Shown here: positions 1 through 5,070 of the stretch, in pieces | How positions within the stretch are numbered: position 1 is the stretch's first letter | How the letters are laid out: each line of letters begins with the position of its first letter | Assembly: GCA_009885185.1 (NCBI GenBank) | Contig: VFLF01000290.1 | Location: 1-5,070, forward strand | Length of the DNA stretch: 5,070 nt | From: Nitrosomonadales bacterium | Lineage (GTDB): Bacteria; Pseudomonadota; Gammaproteobacteria; Burkholderiales; SG8-41 | Direction: 5' to 3' | Position numbers and translations under genes: made by a program | Notes under the pieces: model-generated | What the model saw: only the letters and a program-made list of their open reading frames with translations | What the model was told of the DNA's origin: nothing | Database searches by the model: none

Positions 1-123
1 CTCTACGAGCTCACGGAAACGCTCGAAAGCCGTTACTTCGTACAGCTACGCCGCTACCACCAAGACCAAGAAAACCAGCGCGATCTCGGTCCCACGCCAG
101 AACCCAGCGATCCGCCGTTTTAG
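1..123 (+). CDS. C-terminal fragment of an unrecognised protein (5' end outside window)
   Basis: Frame 1 is open from the left edge to a TAG stop at 121-123 and gives 40 residues. They begin LYELTETLESRYFVQLRRYH and end in a hydrophilic, proline-rich tail (PTPEPSDPPF). About two thirds of third codon positions are G or C, as expected for a real gene in this genome, and the tail composition is typical of a natural C-terminus. There are no membrane segments or catalytic motifs in the visible part, and I do not recognise the family. The other plus-strand frames are also open over this short stretch but give Arg/Ser/Thr-rich translations that look like shadows. The frame choice is therefore likely but not certain. 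Confidence 0.5.
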   Translation, partial: LYELTETLESRYFVQLRRYHQDQENQRDLGPTPEPSDPPF

Positions 124-143
124 TCACGCATCGCGCTGATCGC

Positions 144-165
144 CGCGCGACGAACGCCTCGCGCG
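144..165. other. GC-rich hairpin downstream of the first gene
   Basis: A perfect 7-bp inverted repeat, CGCGCGA (144-150) and TCGCGCG (159-165), encloses an 8-base loop and starts 21 bases after the stop of the leftmost gene. Its position suits a transcript 3' end. It is followed by a C-rich stretch rather than a T run, so it is not a canonical intrinsic terminator. Such repeats also arise by chance in GC-rich DNA. Confidence 0.25.
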
Positions 166-494
166 CCGCCCCCTTGTCTGTTCGCTAAACCGCGCATCCA
201 CCCCCAAAACTACGCGCTTCAAAATGACGCGCGTTTACTACCTCAGTAACAACTGGCACAGTGAACGCCGAACCGTCCTTCGAACGGTGCGCCGTCCTTA
301 CTCTTTGCACGTTGGTTACCGGTTTGCAGGCTTCGCATTTTCGGATCAATGTGTGACATCAGGGTATATTGTGCCAAAGTATCCGTGTGGGCAGCGCCCT
401 GAATTCACGCTGTTGGCCGACATCGGAATTCGCGAAATCGGATACAGCCAATAGATGAGGTGCGCTCGGGGACTCGCAATACCTTCAAGGCGAC

Positions 495-521
495 AAAATT
501 GCCGTAGAAGGCAGCTATTTT
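495..521 (-). terminator. Possible intrinsic terminator of the serine tRNA transcript
   Basis: Read on the minus strand, about 75 bases past the tRNA 3' end, a short stem TGCC / GGCA with a TTCTAC loop is preceded by an A-rich stretch and followed by ATTTTG. The flanking AAAAT and ATTTT can also pair, with a 3-base bulge, which lengthens the stem. A T-run directly after a hairpin is what an intrinsic terminator needs, but the GC core is only 4 bp and the T run is only four bases. The call rests mostly on position. Confidence 0.25.
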
Positions 522-545
522 GTGGGTAAATTTGTCGGTAATATG

Positions 546-586
546 ATAACTAACTTAAGTTATACCTATATAATCAATAAGTTATT
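546..586. repeat. AT-rich cluster of palindromes and short direct repeats
   Basis: Several nested symmetries sit within 41 bases. TAACTTAAGTTA (551-562) is a perfect 12-bp palindrome. ATAACT (546-551) and AGTTAT (558-563) form an overlapping inverted repeat. TAAGTTAT occurs twice, at 556-563 and 578-585, with start points 22 bases apart. AATAAGTTATT (576-586) is a palindrome around a central base. A perfect TATAAT hexamer lies at 569-574 on the plus strand without a convincing -35 partner. The cluster ends 10 bases before the tRNA 3' end. Possible roles are a protein-binding site, a remnant of an integration site, or simply an AT-rich spacer. Confidence 0.45.
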
Positions 587-595
587 TCATATCCA

Positions 596-685
596 TGGCG
601 GAGAGGGAGGGATTCGAACCCTCGAGGGCCTTGCGACCCTTCCGGTTTTCGAGACCGGTACATTCAACCACTCTGCCACCTCTCC
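596..685 (-). tRNA. serU-like tRNA-Ser(CGA): tRNA-Ser, anticodon CGA (reads UCG)
   Basis: On the minus strand the sequence folds as a class II tRNA. The 7-bp acceptor stem is GGAGAGG (685-679) with CCTCTCC (606-600), followed by discriminator G (599) and an encoded CCA (598-596). The D arm contains AGTGGTT. The anticodon stem CCGGT/ACCGG encloses the loop CTCGAAA, with anticodon CGA at 651-649. A long variable arm, GGGTC-GCAA-GGCCC, marks it as serine type. The T arm is GAGGG / CCCTC around TTCGAAT. All stems close, so the gene looks intact. CGA-anticodon serine tRNA is common in GC-rich bacteria, where UCG codons are frequent. It is divergent from the Bug gene and appears to be transcribed alone. 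Confidence 0.96.
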
Positions 686-696
686 GTGAGGCGCGG

Positions 697-702
697 ATTT
701 TA
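697..702 (-). promoter_or_regulatory. Candidate -10 box of the tRNA-Ser promoter
   Basis: On the minus strand TAAAAT lies 11 bases before the mature tRNA 5' end, which would leave only a few bases of leader. It is followed by a GC-rich stretch (CCGCGCC) resembling the discriminator of stringently controlled stable RNA promoters. No good -35 hexamer stands at 16-18 bases upstream, so the assignment rests on the -10 and the position. Confidence 0.45.
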
Positions 703-749
703 GCAGAAAGCGCGCGGCACGAATATCGAACACAGGATTACGTACGCGT

Positions 750-764
750 GCCAGATATACTGGC
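750..764 (+). promoter_or_regulatory. Candidate -10 box inside an inverted repeat, upstream of the Bug gene
   Basis: TATACT at 756-761 differs from the -10 consensus by one base and would start transcription near 768, giving a short leader. It lies within GCCAG (750-754) ATATA CTGGC (760-764), a 5-bp inverted repeat that could be an operator covering the -10 region. No TTGACA-like -35 is seen at the usual distance, so an activator or a weak promoter would be needed. This is an inference from sequence only. Confidence 0.3.
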
Positions 765-796
765 GCATTCGATCCACGAATTCCATGAGAAATACC

Positions 797-1774
797 ATGA
801 CCAATAGCCGGCGAAATGCGCTGTTCACGGGGGTGATTGTCGGGATATTGAATGCTGCTGTTTCGGTGTCATGGGCGCAAACCTACCCCACGCGCCCCAT
901 TCGCCTGATCGTGCCGTATCCGCCGGGCGGGGCCGCCGATAACACCGCGCGTATCTTGTGGCCGCGCCTCGCGGAGGTGTTCGGCCAGCAAGTCGTGATC
1001 GACAACCGCAGCGGCGCGTCCGGCATCATCGGCGCCGATATCGTGGCCAAGAGCGCAGCGGATGGCTACACGCTGCTGCATGATGCGAGTGCGTTTGCCG
1101 TCAACCCGGCGCTGCGCAAGCTGCCGTTTGATCCGATCAAGGATTTTGTGCCGGTGGCGATGCTGATGCGCACGCCGAACATGCTGGTGGTGCACCCGGC
1201 AGTGCCGGTGAACACCGCGCGCGACCTGATTGATCTGGCCCGCGCGCAGCCGGGGCGCATAACGTTTGCGTCGTCCGGTTTTGGCAGCGCGCCGCACATG
1301 GCGGGTGAATTGTTTCAGTATGTGACGAAAGTAAAAATGGCACACGTGCCGTACAAGGGTGGCGGGCTGGCGTATGTTGATTTGCTCGGTGGCCACGTGC
1401 AGCTTTTCTTCGGTAGCATCGCCAGTGCATTGCCGCATGTGCAGGCCAACAAGTTAAAGGGCATCGCGCTCACCGCCGCCAAACGTTCGCCTTCCGCGCC
1501 GCAGATTCCCACGCTGGCGGAATCCGGCGTGCAGGGCGTCGAAGTGTATGAGTGGAACGGGCTGTATGCGCCCGCCGGTACGGCGCCGGCCATCGTCACG
1601 CGCCTCAATGGCGAGGTGAACAAACTATTGGGAAATTCTGACGTGCAGCAGCGCTTTTTTCAGATCGGCGCGGAAGCCGTGCCGGTGACGCCGGCGGAAC
1701 TCGGCGCTTATGTGCGCGGTGAAATCGCGCGCTGGGGCAAGACGGTGAAGGAGATGGGCATCAAGGCGGAGTAA
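797..1774 (+). CDS. Bug-family tripartite tricarboxylate transporter substrate-binding protein (TctC-like)
   Basis: This is a periplasmic solute receptor of the Bug/TctC family, which captures carboxylates or related small organic molecules, usually for a TctAB-type transporter. From the ATG at 797 the protein has 325 residues, the usual family length. A basic N-terminus (NSRR) and hydrophobic stretch form a Sec signal peptide ending near VSWA-QT. The mature protein opens with the family signature YPTRPIRLIVPYPPGGAAD, then DNRSGASGIIGADIVAKSAADGYTLL. The second ligand loop is visible as FASSGFGSAPHMAGELF, and HVPYKGGG follows. An in-frame ATG at 785 is possible, but only 797 has a weak GAG ribosome-binding core at suitable spacing. 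No tctA or tctB gene is in the window; orphan receptors are common in Burkholderiales. The substrate cannot be told from the sequence. Its TAA directly abuts the stop of the convergent soeC-like gene. Confidence 0.93.
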   Translation: MTNSRRNALFTGVIVGILNAAVSVSWAQTYPTRPIRLIVPYPPGGAADNTARILWPRLAEVFGQQVVIDNRSGASGIIGADIVAKSAADGYTLLHDASAFAVNPALRKLPFDPIKDFVPVAMLMRTPNMLVVHPAVPVNTARDLIDLARAQPGRITFASSGFGSAPHMAGELFQYVTKVKMAHVPYKGGGLAYVDLLGGHVQLFFGSIASALPHVQANKLKGIALTAAKRSPSAPQIPTLAESGVQGVEVYEWNGLYAPAGTAPAIVTRLNGEVNKLLGNSDVQQRFFQIGAEAVPVTPAELGAYVRGEIARWGKTVKEMGIKAE

Positions 1775-2710
1775 CTACGACGCCGCCTGGTAATACAGAT
1801 TCTGCGGGTGCCTTGCCTGCGCGAAGAAAAACCAGCGCTCGGCGAGCAGGCCGGCGTATTGAATGATGAAGGCGATGCCCGCGATCAACGGCATGTTGCC
1901 GCCGGCCAGCGCAGCCCACCCCAGCAACACCGCCGGCACCACAAACGCCAGCAGCAGAAACCCCCACTTCACGCTTTGCACCACTTGCCGTGTCTTGCCG
2001 TGAAAAAATTCGCGGGTGTTGAACGAGCTGCCCATGAAGCCCTGCGCCTTTTGCACGATGTGCGGATGACGCACGCCGATGGCGCTTTGCAGCGTTGATT
2101 TGAGCCGGATGCGCGCATTGCGTATGAGCGAGGCCGTGCGCGCGGCGGCGGCGGCGAGGGTCAGCGCCAATGCCCATTGCGCCAGCGGCTGCGCCAAGGC
2201 GGGGGCAAGTGCTGCCGCCAGCGCGGTGGCGAGCGTGAAGCCGGAGGCGCTGCCCAGCAGCGTGTAGTTGACGATGGTGAGCGGTGTCGCCCACTCCTGC
2301 AAAAAGCGCAGGCACACGTAGTTCATCGCGGTGATGTAGAAGAGCGCGAGACACAGCACCGCGCCTGCGATGCCGATGGCGTGGGTGTAACTGCCGCCAC
2401 CCACCTGTGCCCAGCCGTGCAGCACCACCACCGCCATAAACGCCGGCAGTGCGATCACTTCACGCGACAACCACGAGGTGCGCCACATCGCCACCGCGCG
2501 CCACGCGCGTTCCGGGTGTCCCAGATGAAAAAACGATGCGATCAACCCTGCGACCAGAAACGCCAGCGCGATGCTGTCACCGATGACGAAAAACGTGGCC
2601 GCAGCGCCCGCGCCCATCCATCCGTTTTCGACGGCAACCAGCGCCAGAAACAAACCTTGTCCCGCGCCGATCAGCGTGGTGAGAAAAATAACGGAAAAAG
2701 CGGGGTTCAT
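1775..2710 (-). CDS. soeC: DmsC-type membrane anchor subunit of a molybdenum oxidoreductase, probably SoeC
   Basis: This 311-residue integral membrane protein would anchor the molybdoenzyme to the cytoplasmic membrane and exchange electrons with quinone. Hydrophobic segments near residues 6-26, 38-60, 84-101, 110-130, 143-166, 172-190, 247-269 and 273-295 match the eight helices of the DmsC family. The family signature is clear at residues 61-84: FHLGHPERAWRAV, then WRTSWLSREV. A hydrophilic, basic loop of about 55 residues separates helices six and seven. The start MNPAFSVIFLTTLIGAGQGL is typical of SoeC-like anchors. The ATG at 2710 lies 8 bases after the soeB stop and has no strong Shine-Dalgarno sequence, so it probably relies on reinitiation by ribosomes leaving soeB. 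It ends with TAG, which abuts the stop of the Bug gene. A DMSO reductase anchor is the main alternative name. Confidence 0.87.
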   Translation of the reverse strand: MNPAFSVIFLTTLIGAGQGLFLALVAVENGWMGAGAAATFFVIGDSIALAFLVAGLIASFFHLGHPERAWRAVAMWRTSWLSREVIALPAFMAVVVLHGWAQVGGGSYTHAIGIAGAVLCLALFYITAMNYVCLRFLQEWATPLTIVNYTLLGSASGFTLATALAAALAPALAQPLAQWALALTLAAAAARTASLIRNARIRLKSTLQSAIGVRHPHIVQKAQGFMGSSFNTREFFHGKTRQVVQSVKWGFLLLAFVVPAVLLGWAALAGGNMPLIAGIAFIIQYAGLLAERWFFFAQARHPQNLYYQAAS

Positions 2711-2718
2711 GGCTCGGT

Positions 2719-3420
2719 TTATGGTTTCGAAGGCGCGTCAGTCGCCTTCAGTTCGTTGGGGCGCTGTTGTTCCACCGTGCGGCTGAGTTGCTTGTCGATG
2801 GCGGATGCGCCGCGCCGCGGCAGATAATGGTTGGCGGGCTTAGTGTCCCACTCGGGCATCAGTTGATAACCGCCGTTTTCGCGGATGGCTTTGGAAACGA
2901 TGGATTCAGGGTCGTGAATATCGCCGTAGAGGCGCGCGTTGGTGGGGCAGGCCAGCACGCAGGCCGGTTTGCGCTGCGTATCGGGCAGATCGGTATCGTT
3001 GATGCGATCCACGCACAGGGTGCATTTTTTCATCACCTTTTCTTTTTCGTCGAGTTCGCGCACGCCGTACGGGCACGCCCACGAGCAGTAGTTGCAGCCG
3101 ATACATTTGTCGTAGTCGATCAGCACCAGCCCGTCGCTCTTGCGCTTGTAGCTGGCGCCGGTGGGGCACACCGGCACGCACGGCGGCTCTTCGCAGTGCA
3201 GGCACGATTTCGGAAAATGCACTGTCTGCGTGTCGGGGAACTCGCCCACTTCAAACGTCTGCACGCGATTGAAAAAAGTGCCGCTGGGGTCGGCGCCATA
3301 GGGGTTTTCGTCGGCCAGCGCGCCCGCGACGCCGCTGGTGTTCCATTCCTTGCAACTGGTGACGCAGGCGTGGCAGCCCACGCACACGTTCAAGTCGATG
3401 ACCAAAGCCAGTTGTGTCAT
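2719..3420 (-). CDS. soeB: Four-cluster [4Fe-4S] ferredoxin-like electron-transfer subunit, probably SoeB
   Basis: This DmsB/NrfC-type subunit of 233 residues carries electrons between the molybdenum subunit and the membrane anchor. Sixteen cysteines form four complete cluster-binding groups: C13, C16, C19, C23; C73, C76, C81, C85; C106, C109, C112, C116; and C133, C136, C154, C158. The motifs CVGCHACVTSCKEWN, CLHCEEPPCVPVCPTGA and CIGCNYCSWACPYG are typical of the family. There is no signal peptide, which fits a cytoplasm-facing complex. The start at 3420 is chosen because its ATG overlaps the soeA stop (ATGA) and an AAGGGAG ribosome binding site stands 7 bases upstream. A longer frame from 3456 would only add residues overlapping soeA. 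After about residue 200 the C-terminal tail is polar and lacks cysteines. SoeB of sulfite dehydrogenase is the best match in my judgement; DmsB-like reductases are the alternative. Confidence 0.91.
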   Translation of the reverse strand: MTQLALVIDLNVCVGCHACVTSCKEWNTSGVAGALADENPYGADPSGTFFNRVQTFEVGEFPDTQTVHFPKSCLHCEEPPCVPVCPTGASYKRKSDGLVLIDYDKCIGCNYCSWACPYGVRELDEKEKVMKKCTLCVDRINDTDLPDTQRKPACVLACPTNARLYGDIHDPESIVSKAIRENGGYQLMPEWDTKPANHYLPRRGASAIDKQLSRTVEQQRPNELKATDAPSKP

Positions 3421-5070
3421 TGGCGTACTCCCTTGCCTGCGACAAACGCTTGCCACAGCCGATGTATTTGGGTGGTTCCCGGCAGCGGCTTTTGCACGTC
3501 GAACTGCGGCGAACTTTCTTTCGGCTCATCCGCGCCCGCCGGGTAGATGCGCACGCGCACGTCGTACCATCCGGCCTGGCCCGTCACCGGATCGGAGTTC
3601 GACATCGACGTGCCCGCGGCATTGGTGAGTTCATCCGCGATCAAGTGATTCAGCAAAAAGCCGCGCTGTGATTCGTTGGCGTCGGGCGCGAGATGCCACG
3701 CGCCGCGCGCCTTGCCGATAGCGTTCCAGGTCCACACGGTGCCGGGTTCGACCGCTTCGCTGTAACGGCACATGCAGCGCACCTTGCCGTGCATCGATTC
3801 CACCCACATCCAGCCGCCGTCGGCGATGCCCGCGGATTGTGCCGTTTTTGTGTTTATAAACAAATAGTTATGTGTATGTATCTGACGCAGCCAGGCGTTC
3901 TGCGAATCCCACGAGTGATACATCGCCATGGGCCGCTGGGTGATCGCGGCGAGCGGAAATTTTTGTTTGTCCGACAACGATACTTCCAGCGGCTCGTAAT
4001 AAAACGGCAGCGGATCGAAATATTTTTCGATGCGGTCTTTCAGATGCGCCGGCGGCTGGCGTTTGCCGTGGCCGCGCGCGGCGAGGCGAAAACGCTGGAG
4101 TACTTCGGCGTAGAGTTGAATCATCACCGGATCGCCAAAGCGGCGCATCTTGGCGGCAATGGCCCATTCGTTGTAGCCCTGATTCCAGTTGCGCATGTAC
4201 TGGTGCTCCGGCGGCAAATGGTGCTGGAACACGCAGTTATTCGCGGCGTACATTTCCCATTGTTTCGGGTTCGGTTCGCCCACCATCGATTTGTCGCCGT
4301 TCACACCGCGATACCCAATGAGAAAACCCTGACCGGAATTCGGTTCGGTCTGGAAGTTGACAATGAAATCCGGGTAGTCGCGAAACTTGCGCGCGCCCTC
4401 GGCGGTGGTAAACGCAGGCAGCTTTAACCGGCCTGCCAGTTCGATCAGCACTTCCTGAAACGGCTTGCACTCGCCCTTGGGCGGTAGTATCGGCACGCGC
4501 ACCGCATCCACCGGGCCGCCGAATTCCGAAATGGGGCGATCCAGCATCGACATCACGTCGTGCCGTTCGAGATAGCTGGTGTCGGGCAGCACCAGATCGG
4601 CGTACGCGGTCATTTCCGATTCGAACGCATCGCACACGATGATGAAGGGGATTTTGTATTCGCCAGTGCTCTCATCGCGATCGTTCAGCATGCGCCGCGT
4701 GTCAGTCGGGTTCATCGCCGAATTCCACGCCATGTTCGCCATGAAAATCATCAGCGTGTCGATGCGGTACGGGTCGCCGCGCCAGGCGTTGGTGATCACG
4801 TTGTGCATCATGCCGTGAATCGCCAGCGGGTATTCCCACGAAAACGCCTTGTCGATGCGGATCGGCTCGCCTGCGTCGTCCACAAACAATTCCTCGGGTT
4901 TGGACGGAAATCCCAAGGGCGCGCCCACCAGCGGCGTGTCGGGCGTGACGGCTTCCCCATTTACGGGATTGCGCGCATACACCGGCGGCGTGCCGCGCGG
5001 GTAGGGCGCCTTGTGCCGGAAGCCGCCGGGGCGGTCGATGGTGCCGAGCAGCGACATCAATATCGACAGC
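3417..5070 (-). CDS. soeA: Molybdopterin oxidoreductase catalytic subunit, probably SoeA (C-terminal 550 residues; 5' end outside window)
   Basis: This is the catalytic subunit of a DMSO reductase superfamily enzyme that binds the bis-molybdopterin guanine dinucleotide cofactor. The frame stays open to the right edge (LSIL precedes MSLLGT), so 550 residues are seen and the start is absent. SoeA-type proteins are roughly 950-1000 residues, so about half is missing, including the N-terminal [4Fe-4S] motif, the molybdenum ligand and any Tat signal. The visible part has a cofactor-binding segment with CDAFESEMTAYADLVLPDTS followed by YLERHD, near residues 146-171. The C-terminal molybdopterin-dinucleotide-binding beta domain spans about residues 372-508, beginning PLAAITQRPMAMYHSWDSQN and including THNYLFINTKTAQSAGI. 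The TGA at 3419-3417 overlaps the soeB ATG, so the two are translationally coupled. Sulfite oxidation is inferred from operon layout and overall sequence character; polysulfide or DMSO reductase-like activity is not excluded. Confidence 0.88.
   Translation of the reverse strand, partial: LSILMSLLGTIDRPGGFRHKAPYPRGTPPVYARNPVNGEAVTPDTPLVGAPLGFPSKPEELFVDDAGEPIRIDKAFSWEYPLAIHGMMHNVITNAWRGDPYRIDTLMIFMANMAWNSAMNPTDTRRMLNDRDESTGEYKIPFIIVCDAFESEMTAYADLVLPDTSYLERHDVMSMLDRPISEFGGPVDAVRVPILPPKGECKPFQEVLIELAGRLKLPAFTTAEGARKFRDYPDFIVNFQTEPNSGQGFLIGYRGVNGDKSMVGEPNPKQWEMYAANNCVFQHHLPPEHQYMRNWNQGYNEWAIAAKMRRFGDPVMIQLYAEVLQRFRLAARGHGKRQPPAHLKDRIEKYFDPLPFYYEPLEVSLSDKQKFPLAAITQRPMAMYHSWDSQNAWLRQIHTHNYLFINTKTAQSAGIADGGWMWVESMHGKVRCMCRYSEAVEPGTVWTWNAIGKARGAWHLAPDANESQRGFLLNHLIADELTNAAGTSMSNSDPVTGQAGWYDVRVRIYPAGADEPKESSPQFDVQKPLPGTTQIHRLWQAFVAGKGVRQ
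3428..3434 (-). promoter_or_regulatory. Ribosome binding site that decides the soeB start
   Basis: AAGGGAG on the minus strand lies inside the last codons of soeA, 7 bases before the ATG at 3420-3418. It supports the ATGA-overlap start over the in-frame upstream alternative at 3456. Confidence 0.75.

Larger units (their letters stand above)
124..595. other. Intergenic region without a convincing gene
   Basis: These 472 bases lie between the first gene and the tRNA. The only plus-strand frame of note, an ATG at 224 to a stop at 452-454 (76 codons), gives a protein with no recognisable motif, no clear ribosome binding site and no family resemblance. I therefore do not call it a gene. Composition changes along the region: GC-rich to about 200, mixed to about 470, then increasingly AT-rich, with only 15 G or C in the last 65 bases (531-595). 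Structures seen are the hairpin at 144-165, an 8-base direct repeat CCGTCCTT at 273-280 and 292-299, a possible terminator at 495-521, and a palindrome cluster at 546-586. Confidence 0.6.

Noticed and set aside
569..574. Perfect TATAAT on the plus strand as a promoter
   Set aside because: There is no -35 element at suitable spacing, and transcription would run antisense through the tRNA; in a 23% GC tract the hexamer is likely by chance.
595..807. 70-codon plus-strand frame starting MAEREGFEPSRALRPFRF
   Set aside because: It is the translation of the antisense strand of the serine tRNA; the EGFEPS string is the familiar product of reading a tRNA T arm as protein. It also runs into the Bug gene start.
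869..1438. 189-codon minus-strand frame inside the Bug gene
   Set aside because: It is a shadow frame with heavy Arg/His content, opposite a canonical Bug-family protein.
1681..1695. GCCGG-TGACG-CCGGC inverted repeat near the end of the Bug gene as a terminator
   Set aside because: It is inside coding sequence, has only a 5-bp stem and has no T run on either strand.
2177..2827. Long plus-strand frame opposite soeC and the end of soeB (216 codons)
   Set aside because: It is rich in Arg, Gln and His, has no recognisable domain, and lies antisense to well-supported soeB and soeC coding sequence in GC-rich DNA.
2767..3546. 259-codon plus-strand frame opposite soeB
   Set aside because: It is a shadow of the sixteen-cysteine ferredoxin-like gene on the other strand; its own translation shows no family character.
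3693..4427. 244-codon plus-strand frame opposite soeA
   Set aside because: It is antisense to conserved molybdopterin oxidoreductase sequence, and its translation is His/Arg/Val-rich with no motif.

Overview
The window looks like chromosomal DNA of a GC-rich betaproteobacterium, probably of the order Burkholderiales. The main pointer is a Bug-type periplasmic binding protein, a family strongly expanded in that group. The coding parts have high GC and GC-rich third codon positions. No insertion sequence, CRISPR array, rRNA or clear phage gene was seen.

Layout. Bases 1-123 hold the C-terminal end of an unrecognised plus-strand gene. Bases 124-595 have no convincing gene and end in a strikingly AT-rich, palindrome-rich tract. 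A serine tRNA with anticodon CGA lies on the minus strand at 596-685, with its CCA end encoded. It is divergent from a Bug-family (tripartite tricarboxylate transporter receptor, TctC-like) gene on the plus strand, about 797-1774. From 1775 to the right edge, everything is a minus-strand operon read right to left: a molybdopterin oxidoreductase catalytic subunit (N-terminal part off the window), a four-cluster [4Fe-4S] subunit, and a DmsC-type membrane anchor.

How the genes work together. The three minus-strand genes form a complex iron-sulfur molybdoenzyme of the DMSO reductase superfamily. The catalytic subunit exchanges electrons with the iron-sulfur subunit, which passes them to or from the quinone pool through the eight-helix anchor. 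Gene order and sequence character fit best with SoeABC, the cytoplasm-facing membrane sulfite dehydrogenase described in Allochromatium vinosum and found in many betaproteobacteria. A DMSO or polysulfide reductase-like enzyme remains possible because the active-site half of the catalytic subunit is outside the window. soeA and soeB overlap by an ATGA junction, and only 8 bases separate soeB from soeC, so tight translational coupling is expected.

The Bug gene converges on the operon with no base between the two stop codons. No functional link between them is evident.

I found no convincing new biological system. The points most worth a second look are the AT-rich palindromic tract beside the tRNA 3' end, the zero-gap convergent gene ends, and the true substrate of the Soe-like enzyme.
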